Made by a program: the position numbers and the translations under genes. Of a DNA stretch of 64,000 nucleotides, positions 35,801 to 44,217 are shown one piece after another. The DNA is taken from positions 1 through 64,000 of the forward strand of contig CAKRFP010000006.1 of NCBI GenBank assembly GCA_934320645.1. Reading direction: 5' to 3'. Numbering within the stretch: position 1 is the stretch's first letter; every line of letters begins with the position of its first letter. The notes beneath the pieces are model-generated. The model worked only from the letters and a program-made list of their open reading frames with translations, was not told the origin of the DNA and ran no database searches. The DNA comes from an uncultured Bariatricus sp. (GTDB lineage: Bacteria; Bacillota; Clostridia; Lachnospirales; Lachnospiraceae).

Positions 35801-36244
35801 ATGATCAGAAAAATAAAAGCAGAAGATAAAGAGATTTACATAAAAATGGCGCACGATTTTTACCGGTCATCCGCGGTGGATCATCCAATCCCGGATTCCT
35901 GTCTGGAAAAGACATTTGAAGAATGTATGAAAAGTGACACCTATGCGGAGCTTTTTATTCTGGAATGGGAAGGCGAAACTGCAGGCTACGGACTGATCGC
36001 AAAGACTTTTTCACAGGAAGCAGGCGGGATGGTGTACTGGCTGGAAGAGCTGTATATATTGGAAGAATATCGTTCTAAGGGACTTGGAAGCGAGTATTTC
36101 AGATATATGGAAGAACACAAAGAAGAGGGTGTGACAAGATTCCGTCTGGAAGTGGAAAAGGAAAATGAAAGAGCCTGGAAACTGTATAAGAGACAGGGAT
36201 ATGATTGGCTGGAATATGATGAGATGATCAAGGACTTCTGTTAG
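35801..36244 (+). CDS. GNAT family N-acetyltransferase
   Basis: The 147-residue protein has the GNAT acetyl-CoA site in LEELYILEEYRSKGLGSEYF (motif A, RSKGLG at about residues 91-96) and the C-terminal EVEKENERAWKLYKRQGYDWLEY typical of the family. The substrate cannot be told. The ATG at 35801 has AAAAGGAG upstream; the frame runs back to 35702 through the eno terminator. Confidence 0.82.
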   Translation: MIRKIKAEDKEIYIKMAHDFYRSSAVDHPIPDSCLEKTFEECMKSDTYAELFILEWEGETAGYGLIAKTFSQEAGGMVYWLEELYILEEYRSKGLGSEYFRYMEEHKEEGVTRFRLEVEKENERAWKLYKRQGYDWLEYDEMIKDFC

Positions 36245-36311
36245 AAAAATGTCAGAAAAAAGAAGAAGAAGTACTTGAAATGACTTTCTTTAAAAAAATG
36301 TAAAAAAATGC

Positions 36312-36339
36312 TTGCATTTCCGTAAAGATTTGCTATAAT
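36312..36339 (+). promoter_or_regulatory. Promoter of the tRNA cluster
   Basis: TTGCAT (36312-36317), a 16-bp spacer and a perfect TATAAT (36334-36339), about 43 bp before the first tRNA. Confidence 0.65.
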
Positions 36340-36381
36340 AAATTTGTTCGCTGTTGAGAACCAGAGCGGACAAGCAGATGA

Positions 36382-36452
36382 TGCGGATTGGTGTAATGGC
36401 AGCACAGCAGACTCTGACTCTGTTAGTAGAGGTTCGAGTCCTCTATCCGTAG
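36382..36452 (+). tRNA. tRNA-Gln (anticodon CUG), copy 1
   Basis: The 71-nt cloverleaf has acceptor TGCGGAT/ATCCGTA, anticodon loop CTCTGAC with anticodon CTG, and T-loop GGTTCGAGTCC. No CCA is encoded. Confidence 0.92.
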
Positions 36453-36506
36453 TTCCTTAATTGAATAAGGACTTGACTGGACACATAAATTGTTCGGTAC
36501 GGTTAT

Positions 36507-36580
<74 letters not shown>

Positions 36581-36645
36581 TTTGGTTTTCCAAAAATATA
36601 TAATGTTTTGTTCATTTTGATGGACAGATATTAACAGATGATTGA

Positions 36646-36716
36646 TGCGGATTGGTGTAATGGCAGCACAGCAGACTCTGACTCTGTTAGTAGAGGTTCG
36701 AGTCCTCTATCCGTAG
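36646..36716 (+). tRNA. tRNA-Gln (anticodon CUG), copy 2
   Basis: It is identical in sequence to the tRNA-Gln at 36382-36452. Confidence 0.92.
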
Positions 36717-36778
36717 TTTCTAATTGAATAAGAATTTAAGTTGGATATTCCATTTGGGATATCCAATGTATTTATTAT

Positions 36779-36852
<74 letters not shown>

Positions 36853-36906
36853 TTTTTGTGTGCATAAATTTAGCAGGAGCCAGCCGGTCCGGATATGTCT
36901 GAATAT

Positions 36907-36966
36907 AAAAATCTCTTTTGACACAGGTGCGAAGAAACGATTTGCATTAGTCAGACGAGATTTTTT
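36907..36966 (+). terminator. Possible terminator of the tRNA cluster
   Basis: AAAAATCTC (36907-36915) and GAGATTTTTT (36957-36966) can form a stem ending in a T run; the 41-nt loop makes this only a moderate candidate. Confidence 0.4.
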
Positions 36967-37103
36967 GCATCATTCTTTGTTAATATTGTATGAAAAGGTC
37001 ATGGAATCACAGGGTAAGTTGTGATAAAATCTGAATAGAACTGCTTTTGGGGAAAAGAAGATGATTCTGACAGGCAGGGAATAAGATTGGAAAGAAGGAA
37101 AAA

Positions 37104-38780
37104 ATGATGGAAAAATTTTCAGAGATGAAATATGTACGTCCAGACGGGGAAGCGTACATCCAGACCATCCAGAAAGAAACAAAGAATTTTAACGAGGCTG
37201 CAGATTATGAGAGTGCACATCAGGCATTTGTTGCAATTCTGAATGCAAATAGTCACTTCAATACGACGCGTGTTATGGCGAATATTCGTAACAGTCAGGA
37301 TACCAATGATGAATTCTATCGGAAAGAGATGGAGTACATTTTTGAGCTTGAGCCGAAGGTTGACGTGGAACTGAAAAAATTCTATGAGAGCTATCTGAAA
37401 TCTTCCTATAAAGCAGAACTTGAAAAAGAGTTTGGAGAAGTCTATTCCAAACAAGCTGAGAACAAAGTCCGGCTTACGGATCCATGCAACGCTGATCTGC
37501 AGATCCAGGAGAATAAACTGATTCAGAAATATTTCCAGGTTGCAGCAGCACCGGTTATAGATTTCCACGGAGAACAGCTTGGTTTCTATGGACTGTTAAA
37601 GATGATGGAAGATATCGACAGAAACATTCGTAAAGAAGCATTTGAAAAATGGGCAGATTTGTATAAATCTATTTCCGGCGAACTGGATTCTATTTACACA
37701 GAATTGATCGGAATCCGTCAGTTGATGGCAAAGAATCTTGGATTTAAAGGTTATGCTGAGATGATGTATCATAAGATGGAACGATTTGAATATACACCGG
37801 AAGACGTAGCGATTTTCCGTAAACAGATCCGGGAACATATCGTACCACTTTGTCAGAAGCTTTACGCGGAACAGAGAGAAAGACTTGGCATTGACGAACT
37901 GAAATATTATGACGAAAGTCTTACCTATCCAGATGGAAATGCAGTTCCGGAGGGAACCGAAGAAGAACTTCTGGAAAAAGCAAGAACCATGTATCATGAA
38001 CTTTCTAAAGAAACAGGAGAATTCTTTGATTTTATGATGGAATACCGTCTGTTTGATCTGGAAGGAAGACAGGGAAAACAGCAGGGTGGCTACTGTGACT
38101 TTATGGAAGAATATAAGGCACCGTTCATTTTTGCAAACTTTAATGGAACCAATGCAGATGTCAATGTCCTTACCCACGAAGCAGGACATGCCTTTGAAGC
38201 ATACACAGCGTCACGCAATATTCCGGTATTATCGCAGACATTCAGTACCGCAGAGATCAGCGAGATCCATTCGATGGCAATGGAATATTTCACATTGCCA
38301 TGGATGCATCTGTTCTTTGGCGAAAATGCAGAAAAACAGAAAAAAGCATACCTGTGGGATTCACTGGAAGCAATGCCGTACATGGCATGCGTAGATGAAT
38401 TCCAGCACCGTGTCTACGCTGAGAATCTGATCGATGCAATGGAAAGAAGAAAAGTATGGCACGAACTGGAAGAAATCTATCTCCCATGGAGAAATTACGA
38501 CGGCAACGAATTCCTGGAACAGGGTGGATTCTGGATGCAGAAACAGCACCTCTTCATGTGCCCGTTCTACTACATTGATTACGCCGTATCCCGCGTAGGA
38601 GCCCTCGAATACTACGGAAAAATGCAGGAAGACCTGGAAAGTGCATGGAAAGATTACTACGCGCTCTGCCGCCAGGGTGGAAGCAAAGGTTACCACGAAC
38701 TCCTGAAAATCGGAAACCTAAGCGATCCATTCAAAGAAGGAACTATCTACAACGTCCTGAAAAAACTGAACCTGATCTAG
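37104..38780 (+). CDS. pepF: Oligoendopeptidase F-like M3 metallopeptidase
   Basis: The 558-residue cytoplasmic peptidase has the zinc motif HEAGH with Glu at about residue 359 (LTHEAGHAFEAY), the downstream zinc ligand Glu in SEIHSMAMEYF, and the family C-terminal region YAVSRVGALEYY. M3B enzymes cut short peptides and take part in peptide turnover. Length is close to that of the clostridial PepF-like group. GAAGGAAAA precedes two in-frame ATG codons at 37104 and 37107; either may be used. Confidence 0.88.
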   Translation: MMEKFSEMKYVRPDGEAYIQTIQKETKNFNEAADYESAHQAFVAILNANSHFNTTRVMANIRNSQDTNDEFYRKEMEYIFELEPKVDVELKKFYESYLKSSYKAELEKEFGEVYSKQAENKVRLTDPCNADLQIQENKLIQKYFQVAAAPVIDFHGEQLGFYGLLKMMEDIDRNIRKEAFEKWADLYKSISGELDSIYTELIGIRQLMAKNLGFKGYAEMMYHKMERFEYTPEDVAIFRKQIREHIVPLCQKLYAEQRERLGIDELKYYDESLTYPDGNAVPEGTEEELLEKARTMYHELSKETGEFFDFMMEYRLFDLEGRQGKQQGGYCDFMEEYKAPFIFANFNGTNADVNVLTHEAGHAFEAYTASRNIPVLSQTFSTAEISEIHSMAMEYFTLPWMHLFFGENAEKQKKAYLWDSLEAMPYMACVDEFQHRVYAENLIDAMERRKVWHELEEIYLPWRNYDGNEFLEQGGFWMQKQHLFMCPFYYIDYAVSRVGALEYYGKMQEDLESAWKDYYALCRQGGSKGYHELLKIGNLSDPFKEGTIYNVLKKLNLI

Positions 38781-38824
38781 GTGAAAGAAAACTAAAAAAA
38801 CATGATATCGATTACATAATCTTA

Positions 38825-38853
38825 TTGCATGTACTGGAGGGACAAGGTATAAT
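38825..38853 (+). promoter_or_regulatory. Promoter in front of element copy 2 and fructokinase
   Basis: TTGCAT (38825-38830), a 17-bp spacer and TATAAT (38848-38853). Flanking CATAATCTTAT and ATAAGATTATG (38815-38825 and 38860-38870) form an inverted repeat around the promoter. A transcript from here would carry the whole structured element in its 5' leader. Confidence 0.6.
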
Positions 38854-38901
38854 TTACTTATAAGATTATGGGAACGAAGATTATTATCGATAACCTTGAG
38901 G

Positions 38902-39062
38902 GACGAATTACACAAAAGAACTGTTTCAAATTCTAATTTTGTGCAATGGAGATGAAACTCAAAAATCGTGGAAGCCTCTGCTGAACACGATTTTCGCCCT
39001 AAGAGGTTCATCGGAATGGTTTGCACAACTGAATTTGAAACAGTTCTTTTGTGTAATTCGTC
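38902..39062 (+). repeat. Palindrome-flanked structured element, copy 2
   Basis: Perfect 32-bp outer arms (38902-38933 and 39031-39062; GACGAATTACAC...) enclose a core nearly identical to copy 1. The boundary TTTGTGCAA pairs with TTGCACAA, GATGAA (38951-38956) with TTCATC (39007-39012), and AAAATCGTG (38962-38970) with CACGATTTT (38986-38994). The loop CCTCT (38975-38979) can pair with AGAGG (39002-39006). Differences from copy 1 in the hairpin and the pseudoknot keep the pairing. It lies in the leader of the fructokinase gene. Confidence 0.75.
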
Positions 39063-39114
39063 TTCACAGCCTATAACTTCGCATCCAAGAAGATTATAAA
39101 GAGAGGAATCGAAT

Positions 39115-40080
39115 ATGGAAAAAATCTATGATGTAACCGCATTAGGTGAATTACTAATTGATTTTACAGAGAATGGAACAAGCACACAGAGCAATCCGCT
39201 TCTGGAAGCCAACCCGGGCGGCGCACCGTGCAATGTACTTGCCATGCTTGAAAAGCTTGGGAAAAAGACCGCATTTATCGGAAAAGTCGGAAAAGATATG
39301 TTCGGTGAGCAGCTGAAAACCGCAGTTGAAGAAGTTGGAATCGATACACGGAACCTGGTAATGGACGAAGAAGTACATACGACACTTGCATTTGTACATA
39401 CTTATCCGGATGGTGACAGAGATTTCTCGTTTTACCGGAATCCGGGAGCAGATATGATGCTGAAAAAAGAAGAAGTGGATGAAGAACTGATCCGTTCGGC
39501 AAAGATTTTTCACTTTGGAACACTTTCCTCTACCCATGAAGGTGTAAGAGAAGCAACAAGATATGCAATTGACGTGGCAAAAGAAGCAGGATGTATCGTA
39601 AGTTTTGATCCGAATCTCCGACCACCGCTCTGGAAATCACTGGATGATGCAAAGGCTGAGATCGAATATGGTCTTTCAAAGTGCGATATTCTGAAGATTT
39701 CAGATAATGAAGTGGAATTCCTTTTTGGAACAACAGATTACGATGAAGGAGCAAGACTGATCCGCGAGAAATACCAGATTCCGCTGGTTCTCATTACTCT
39801 TGGAAAAGACGGAAGCCGTGCATATTACAAAGATCTCCGGGTAGAAGTTCCGGGCTTTGTCCAGGAGCATACGATCGAGACGACCGGAGCCGGAGATACG
39901 TTCTGTGCCAATTCCCTGAATTATATTCTGGAGCATGGAATGGAAGAGCTGACCGAAGAAAATTTAAAAGAGCTTCTCACATTTGCAAATGCGGCAGCAT
40001 CCCTGATCACCACAAGAAAAGGGGCACTTCGGGTTATGCCGACCAGAGAAGAAATCGAGAACTTTATCCAGAATGTATAA
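39115..40080 (+). CDS. PfkB-family carbohydrate kinase, fructokinase-like
   Basis: The 321-residue protein has the PfkB signatures NPGGAPCNVLAMLEKLGKK (about 30-48) and TTGAGDTFCANSLNY (about 261-275) with the catalytic Asp. It resembles clostridial fructokinases, which phosphorylate fructose to fructose 6-phosphate; other sugars are possible. No sucrose genes adjoin. AGAGAGGAATCG precedes the ATG. Its long leader (from 38860) carries structured element copy 2. Confidence 0.85.
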   Translation: MEKIYDVTALGELLIDFTENGTSTQSNPLLEANPGGAPCNVLAMLEKLGKKTAFIGKVGKDMFGEQLKTAVEEVGIDTRNLVMDEEVHTTLAFVHTYPDGDRDFSFYRNPGADMMLKKEEVDEELIRSAKIFHFGTLSSTHEGVREATRYAIDVAKEAGCIVSFDPNLRPPLWKSLDDAKAEIEYGLSKCDILKISDNEVEFLFGTTDYDEGARLIREKYQIPLVLITLGKDGSRAYYKDLRVEVPGFVQEHTIETTGAGDTFCANSLNYILEHGMEELTEENLKELLTFANAAASLITTRKGALRVMPTREEIENFIQNV

Positions 40081-40106
40081 AAAAGGAATCTGTTGTAAGA
40101 CAGAAG

Positions 40107-40149
40107 AGAAGAACCTCTGCTTGACATCTTGTCCGGCAGAGGTTCTTCT
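40107..40149. terminator. Bidirectional terminator after fructokinase
   Basis: AGAAGAACCTCTGC (40107-40120) and GCAGAGGTTCTTCT (40136-40149) are perfect 14-bp arms between convergent genes. Confidence 0.75.
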
Positions 40150-40165
40150 GTGCATGTTATAATAT

Positions 40166-40729
40166 TTATTTTTTCTTATTCCAGACATGAACCCCTGCAA
40201 GGATTCCACCAATATACAGAATACTGATGAGTACCGTAGGATTCTCATGGAGACTGTATACTACAGCTACAATTGCAGCGAGGATCACTGTCAGCATAAA
40301 GGCATTCATGATCCGTTTTTCGCGGATGTTGCGTTCCTGCACCTGGAGCTCATGACGCTTTTCTTCAAGCTTCAGATATTCGAGAAGCTGGTCATCCGGA
40401 ATTTTTTCCAGGATATATTTTTCACGCAGATAGTTCAGTTCCTTTGCCGTATGGAAAATGCGGTGGTGGGAACTTTTCTTTTCTCCGGTAAACGGATCTT
40501 TTTCGGAATCGTCAGAAGATTTGAAATCTTCCGATGAAAAATCCGTGGAAGTATTCTCTTTTTCTTTAGATGAAATGGTTTCTGCTTCAGGGGAATCTGG
40601 TTCCGGAGCTGGAGCTTCCTGGGATGGTACATCAGTGGCTGTATGGATGTCTCCGGATTCGGAAACTGGTTCTGTAGAAAGCTTTGGATCAGAATCGGCA
40701 GATTCTGAGAAAGCTAAAATTTCGGACAT
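40166..40729 (-). CDS. Hypothetical membrane protein with acidic N-terminal tail
   Basis: The 187-residue protein has a Ser/Glu/Pro-rich, probably disordered first half (about 1-85), a helical basic stretch (about 90-140) and two membrane segments at the C-terminal end (about 141-160 and 165-181). It ends KKK in the cytoplasm. No family is recognised. AAGGAGG is well placed before the ATG, so the gene is probably real. It is monocistronic. Confidence 0.6.
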   Translation of the reverse strand: MSEILAFSESADSDPKLSTEPVSESGDIHTATDVPSQEAPAPEPDSPEAETISSKEKENTSTDFSSEDFKSSDDSEKDPFTGEKKSSHHRIFHTAKELNYLREKYILEKIPDDQLLEYLKLEEKRHELQVQERNIREKRIMNAFMLTVILAAIVAVVYSLHENPTVLISILYIGGILAGVHVWNKKK

Positions 40730-40836
40730 ATCTTAACCTCCTTCGACCATGAAAATGATCGATTTTCTTTTCTTATAGAATACCAGTTTCGTATAAAAAT
40801 TTCAATCGACAGCGAGAAGGAAATGTCTGCTGAGGA

Positions 40837-41613
40837 TTATAAGAAAATCTCATTTGGCTTTTGTCCAGATAACAGATTTTTTATTTTCAGAGATGCGGCA
40901 GCCAAAAAGACAGGGTTTAGCTTCCGGATACCTTTTGGACAGGCGGCGATACATCCCATACAACTGATACATTTGCTACTATCGCCGGTTCGGATATTAT
41001 TTTTATTGATTGCACCTGTTGGGCAGGCATCGGCACATTTTCCACAGCCAGTGCAGGAAGCACTTGCTTTTGGAACAACATTCAGGTTGCCAAGGCGTTT
41101 ATACTCATGACTGCCAGGCACGAAATAATCAGTAGACAATTCTTTGTCAGAGGAAAGTTTTTCGAGTATTTCTTCTGCAAATTTCTTTAACTCTTTGCTA
41201 TCTTCTTCGTCTGGTCGTCCACTGCCGAATTGGCGCATGATAGAATGTTCTGCAACAGCTGCAACGGAGGCGATAACATTGAAACCGCATAACTCGGCGG
41301 TATCTTTTAACTGGATCAGACCATCGTCATATGCGCGATTTCCATATACGGCAATAACTACACAATTTGCATGGTTCCCTTTTATCTCTTTCATCCTTTC
41401 AATGGCGATATCAGGAATAACGCCTTCGAATACAGGAGCTGCGATGACAGCAAGTGAATCAGAAGGGACTGTTACATCTGAAAAGCTGACATCGTGCCGG
41501 ATAAGATTCACGGTATTTGTAATATTTCCCAGATAGCAGCTGATCTGGTCTGCAACTTTTTTGGTCCCTCCGGTAGGACTAAATGTAATTTCTACAACTG
41601 GATATGTTTTCAT
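40837..41613 (-). CDS. EFR1 family ferrodoxin (flavodoxin fold plus two 4Fe-4S)
   Basis: The 258-residue protein fuses a flavodoxin-like domain (about 1-150, FSPTGGTKKVADQI near the FMN site) to a ferredoxin domain with two 4Fe-4S motifs, CTGCGKCADACP and CISCMGCIAACP (about 190-230). This is the EFR1 layout. It is thought to move electrons between flavin and iron-sulfur carriers; the partner is not known. The divergent Rrf2 gene and a shared inverted repeat suggest redox or iron-sulfur control. Confidence 0.85.
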   Translation of the reverse strand: MKTYPVVEITFSPTGGTKKVADQISCYLGNITNTVNLIRHDVSFSDVTVPSDSLAVIAAPVFEGVIPDIAIERMKEIKGNHANCVVIAVYGNRAYDDGLIQLKDTAELCGFNVIASVAAVAEHSIMRQFGSGRPDEEDSKELKKFAEEILEKLSSDKELSTDYFVPGSHEYKRLGNLNVVPKASASCTGCGKCADACPTGAINKNNIRTGDSSKCISCMGCIAACPKGIRKLNPVFLAAASLKIKNLLSGQKPNEIFL

Positions 41614-41662
41614 TCTTTCTCCTTTGGTGTAATTTTTGAATTTACAATAAGACTATCATTTC

Positions 41663-41691
41663 ATAGATGTAATGTCAATATTTACATCTAT
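41663..41691. promoter_or_regulatory. Candidate Rrf2 operator
   Basis: ATAGATGTAA (41663-41672) and TTACATCTAT (41682-41691) form a perfect 10-bp inverted repeat with a nine-base gap in the intergenic region between the divergent EFR1 and Rrf2 genes. Confidence 0.6.
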
Positions 41692-41738
41692 AGAAAAATA
41701 TGATAAGCTAAAATGAAATCAAAGGAGGAAGTCAGAGT

Positions 41739-42179
41739 ATGCAGTTATCAATAAGGGCATCGCTTGCAATCCATTGTCTGATACTGGTCAGTGAATTTGG
41801 AGAGACGGATAAGATCACAAGTGAAAAGATTGCTTTATCAACGGGAACGAATCCGGTAGCGATACGCAGTATCATGAGTGCTTTAAAAAAAGATGGAATC
41901 CTTAATGTGAAAAACGGTACCGGTGGAACGACTTTAAATATGCCGCCGGAAGAAATTACAGTATACAGAATCTGCAATGCCGTGAAACCGCAGTTCTGTA
42001 AAAATATATTTCACGTACATACCAAAGCTTCTAAATTGTGTCCAGTTGGACGTAACATCCGGGCGGTTTTGCGACACTCCTATTCTAAATTTGAATCTGC
42101 ATTGGAAGACAGCCTGAAGACAGTTACGCTTGCAGATATGATCCGGGATTATCATATGCAGCTGGAAAAAGAGAAATAA
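41739..42179 (+). CDS. Rrf2 family transcriptional regulator
   Basis: The 146-residue protein has the Rrf2 winged helix (about 1-80, STGTNPVAIRSIMSALKKDG). Only two Cys are in the region where IscR or NsrR carry their cluster ligands (FCKN and KLCPVG, about residues 88 and 104), instead of three. So it may bind a cluster with other ligands, or sense something else. It is divergent from EFR1 ferredoxin with an inverted repeat between them and very likely controls it. AAAGGAGG precedes the ATG. Confidence 0.85.
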   Translation: MQLSIRASLAIHCLILVSEFGETDKITSEKIALSTGTNPVAIRSIMSALKKDGILNVKNGTGGTTLNMPPEEITVYRICNAVKPQFCKNIFHVHTKASKLCPVGRNIRAVLRHSYSKFESALEDSLKTVTLADMIRDYHMQLEKEK

Positions 42180-42195
42180 TCTTTGTCAGTTGGAA

Positions 42196-42224
42196 TTGTC
42201 AAAAAAAGAAAAATTTTCTATAAT
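42196..42224 (+). promoter_or_regulatory. Promoter upstream of the ClC gene
   Basis: TTGTCA (42196-42201), a 17-bp spacer and a perfect TATAAT (42219-42224). The predicted leader of about 250 nt contains the hairpins described at 42261-42450. Confidence 0.65.
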
Positions 42225-42260
42225 AAAAAGTGGAATAAGGATGTGTATACAGCATTTTTT

Positions 42261-42450
42261 ATTTAACAGGAAATTCTGAAGGAACTTCCTGTTAAATAAA
42301 AGGCGCCGTGTGCCGGAGATGCGCACTCGCGCGAAGATGAAGGATGTCGCAAGCGGTCTACGCTCCGCTTCGGTCGTTGCTTAACGAGCGCCACTGGCGC
42401 TCAGCAACGCACTCGGCGCGAGAATGTGCCAGAGCACATTCTTTTTTTAA
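42261..42450 (+). repeat. Dispersed repeat B (long copy) and GC-rich hairpins ending in a terminator
   Basis: ATTTAACAGGAA (42261-42272) pairs with TTCCTGTTAAAT (42285-42296). The part GGAACTTCCTGTTAAATAAA with GTGCCGGAGATGCGCACTCG recurs at 53746-53800 and partly at 27660-27700. A GC-rich hairpin (GTTGCT...AGCGCC-ACT-GGCGCT...AGCAAC) follows. Then comes AGAATGTGC-CAGA-GCACATTCT with a T run (about 42423-42449), a clear terminator shape ahead of the ClC gene. It may act as an attenuator. Confidence 0.55.
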
Positions 42451-42476
42451 GAAAATAAGAGTACGAGGAACAAAGG

Positions 42477-43745
42477 ATGAATGAAAAATTAAAAGAAATG
42501 AGAGAAGCATGGAAAAATCTGTATGGTTCATTGTTCAAATGGATCGTTTTGTCCGGGGTGATCGGAAGTCTCATCGGACTGATTGCCAGCGGATTTTCCT
42601 ATGCGATTGTATGGGCGACTTCGTTTAGACAGGCAAATCCGATGATCATTCTTGGACTACCGTTAGGAGGTCTTTTGATCGTCTGGCTGTACAAAATTAC
42701 CGGACAGGAAAAGAACTCCGGAACGAACCTGGTTTTGACAGTAGTCCGGTCGGATGAGGAAGAGGTCCCAGGATGGGTGACACCACTGATCCTGATATCG
42801 ACAGCGATCACGCATCTGTTTGGAGGATCTTCCGGACGAGAGGGTGCAGCGCTTCAGTTTGGAGCAAGTGTAGGAAATGTATGTGCGAAATATCTGCATT
42901 TGAATGAGAGTGACAAGAAGATCATCATTCTGGCAAGTATGAGTGCCGCATTTTCAGCACTTTTCGGGACACCGATGGCGGCGGTTGTATTTCCAATGGA
43001 AGTGATCAGTGTTGGTGTGATGTATTATGCCGCGTTGGTGCCATGCGTATTTTCTGCATTTGCTGCACAGGGGATTGCGCTGCTTCTGAAAGTGAGGACC
43101 GTTACTCCACCGTATCTGGTAGAATTGGTTCCGAATTTTTACAGCGTGGATTCGATCAAAGCGATCATTCTGGCAATTGCGTGTGCGCTTGCCGGAGCAT
43201 TGTTCTGTATTGTGCTGCATAATGGGGAACATTATCTGAAAAAATGGTTTCCGAATCCGTATGTGCGTGTGGTTGCAGGGGCAGCAGGCGTGATTATTTT
43301 GTATTTTGTACTCAGAACGGATGCCTATCTGGGACTTGGAACGGGCGTGATCTCTGCAAGCTTTAAAGAGGCGGCAGGACCACAGATGTTCCTTCTGAAA
43401 ATGCTGTTTACGGCACTAACGCTCTGCGCCGGATTTAAGGGTGGGGAGATCGTACCGTCACTGTTTATCGGGGCGACACTCGGTTCTTTTATGTCTACGA
43501 TCATTGCAGCACCGACAGATATCTGTGCGGCATGTGGAATGGTTGGTGTCTTTTGTGCAGTTACAAACAGTCCGATCGCATCTCTTTTGATTGCAGCAGA
43601 GTTGTTTGGATTTAACGGGATGCCGTTTTACTGTATTGTGGTTGCGGTAAGCTATCTGCTTTCCGGATATTACAGCTTATATAAGGAACAGAAAATTGTT
43701 TATTCCAAAACAGAGAATAAATACGTGGATAAACATACGAAATAA
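42477..43745 (+). CDS. ClC family chloride channel/transporter
   Basis: The 422-residue membrane protein matches ClC: GSSGREGAALQFGAS (about 120-134) holds the gating Glu of the GxxGREG motif, and GGEIVPSLFIGATLG (about 323-337) the second anion-pore motif. The gating Glu marks many members as H+/Cl- exchangers. No CBS domains follow. It ends with a basic tail. It stands alone, with a long leader upstream and the aspS T-box downstream. ACGAGGAAC precedes the ATG. Confidence 0.88.
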   Translation: MNEKLKEMREAWKNLYGSLFKWIVLSGVIGSLIGLIASGFSYAIVWATSFRQANPMIILGLPLGGLLIVWLYKITGQEKNSGTNLVLTVVRSDEEEVPGWVTPLILISTAITHLFGGSSGREGAALQFGASVGNVCAKYLHLNESDKKIIILASMSAAFSALFGTPMAAVVFPMEVISVGVMYYAALVPCVFSAFAAQGIALLLKVRTVTPPYLVELVPNFYSVDSIKAIILAIACALAGALFCIVLHNGEHYLKKWFPNPYVRVVAGAAGVIILYFVLRTDAYLGLGTGVISASFKEAAGPQMFLLKMLFTALTLCAGFKGGEIVPSLFIGATLGSFMSTIIAAPTDICAACGMVGVFCAVTNSPIASLLIAAELFGFNGMPFYCIVVAVSYLLSGYYSLYKEQKIVYSKTENKYVDKHTK

Positions 43746-43837
43746 TCAAAAAGCAAAAAGAAACAAAGCAAATTGATGATTTTAAAACAAAAAAGCTGAC
43801 AATTAACGAGAAAAAATTAAAAAATAGAAGAAAATAC

Positions 43838-43866
43838 TTGAAAAAGTAAAGAACGTGTGCTAGTAT
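43838..43866 (+). promoter_or_regulatory. Promoter of the aspS-gatCAB operon
   Basis: TTGAAA (43838-43843), a 17-bp spacer and TAGTAT (43861-43866), just upstream of the T-box leader. Confidence 0.65.
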
Positions 43867-43879
43867 CTAAAAATAATTT

Positions 43880-44149
43880 AGTAAAGCAAAGCGATGAAAG
43901 AGACTCTTGCTTCTGGAACTTGACAGGAATACGGCGTCACCGACTGAGAGCGCTGTTTGAGGAATGAGGCGAAGGGAACACTCTGGAGCAGATTATCTGA
44001 ATGGAAAGCACAGATGCTTTAGTAGGGTAATACGGTTCATGCACGTTACGTATGTAAGAGAGGAATCCAAAAGGATTCAATGCGGGTGGTACCGCGGATC
44101 ATCAGATTATCCGTCCCGGAATACGAAAAAGTATTCCGGGGCTTTTTTT
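43880..44149 (+). promoter_or_regulatory. T-box riboswitch of aspS-gatCAB
   Basis: The leader contains the T-box sequence TGCGGGTGGTACCGCG (44081-44096) and an intrinsic terminator CCCGGAATAC/GTATTCCGGG with a T run (44115-44149). The 5' part has a stem I start (AGCGATGAAAGAG) and the segment AAGGGAACACTCTGGAGC (from 43972), aligned by eye with the 3' side of known specifier loops. The specifier reads GAAC at 43976-43979, so AAC (Asn) and GAA (Glu) codons overlap. A T-box that binds two tRNAs has been described for a clostridial gatCAB operon. Uncharged tRNA would allow transcription of the operon. Confidence 0.85.
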
Positions 44150-44217
44150 ATGCATATCAAAACCAATCCGGAATACGAAGTTGACAAAAGCAAAACATAT
44201 TTTAGGAGGATTGTGAC

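Noticed and set aside
38718..39026. Minus-strand frame of about 100 codons over pepF end and the palindromic element
   Set aside because: It is produced by the inverted repeats and the reverse of pepF; no start signal.
42477..43745. Fluoride-type ClC (CLC-F)
   Set aside because: The GREG gating motif is that of chloride-type proteins, and no fluoride riboswitch is evident in the leader.
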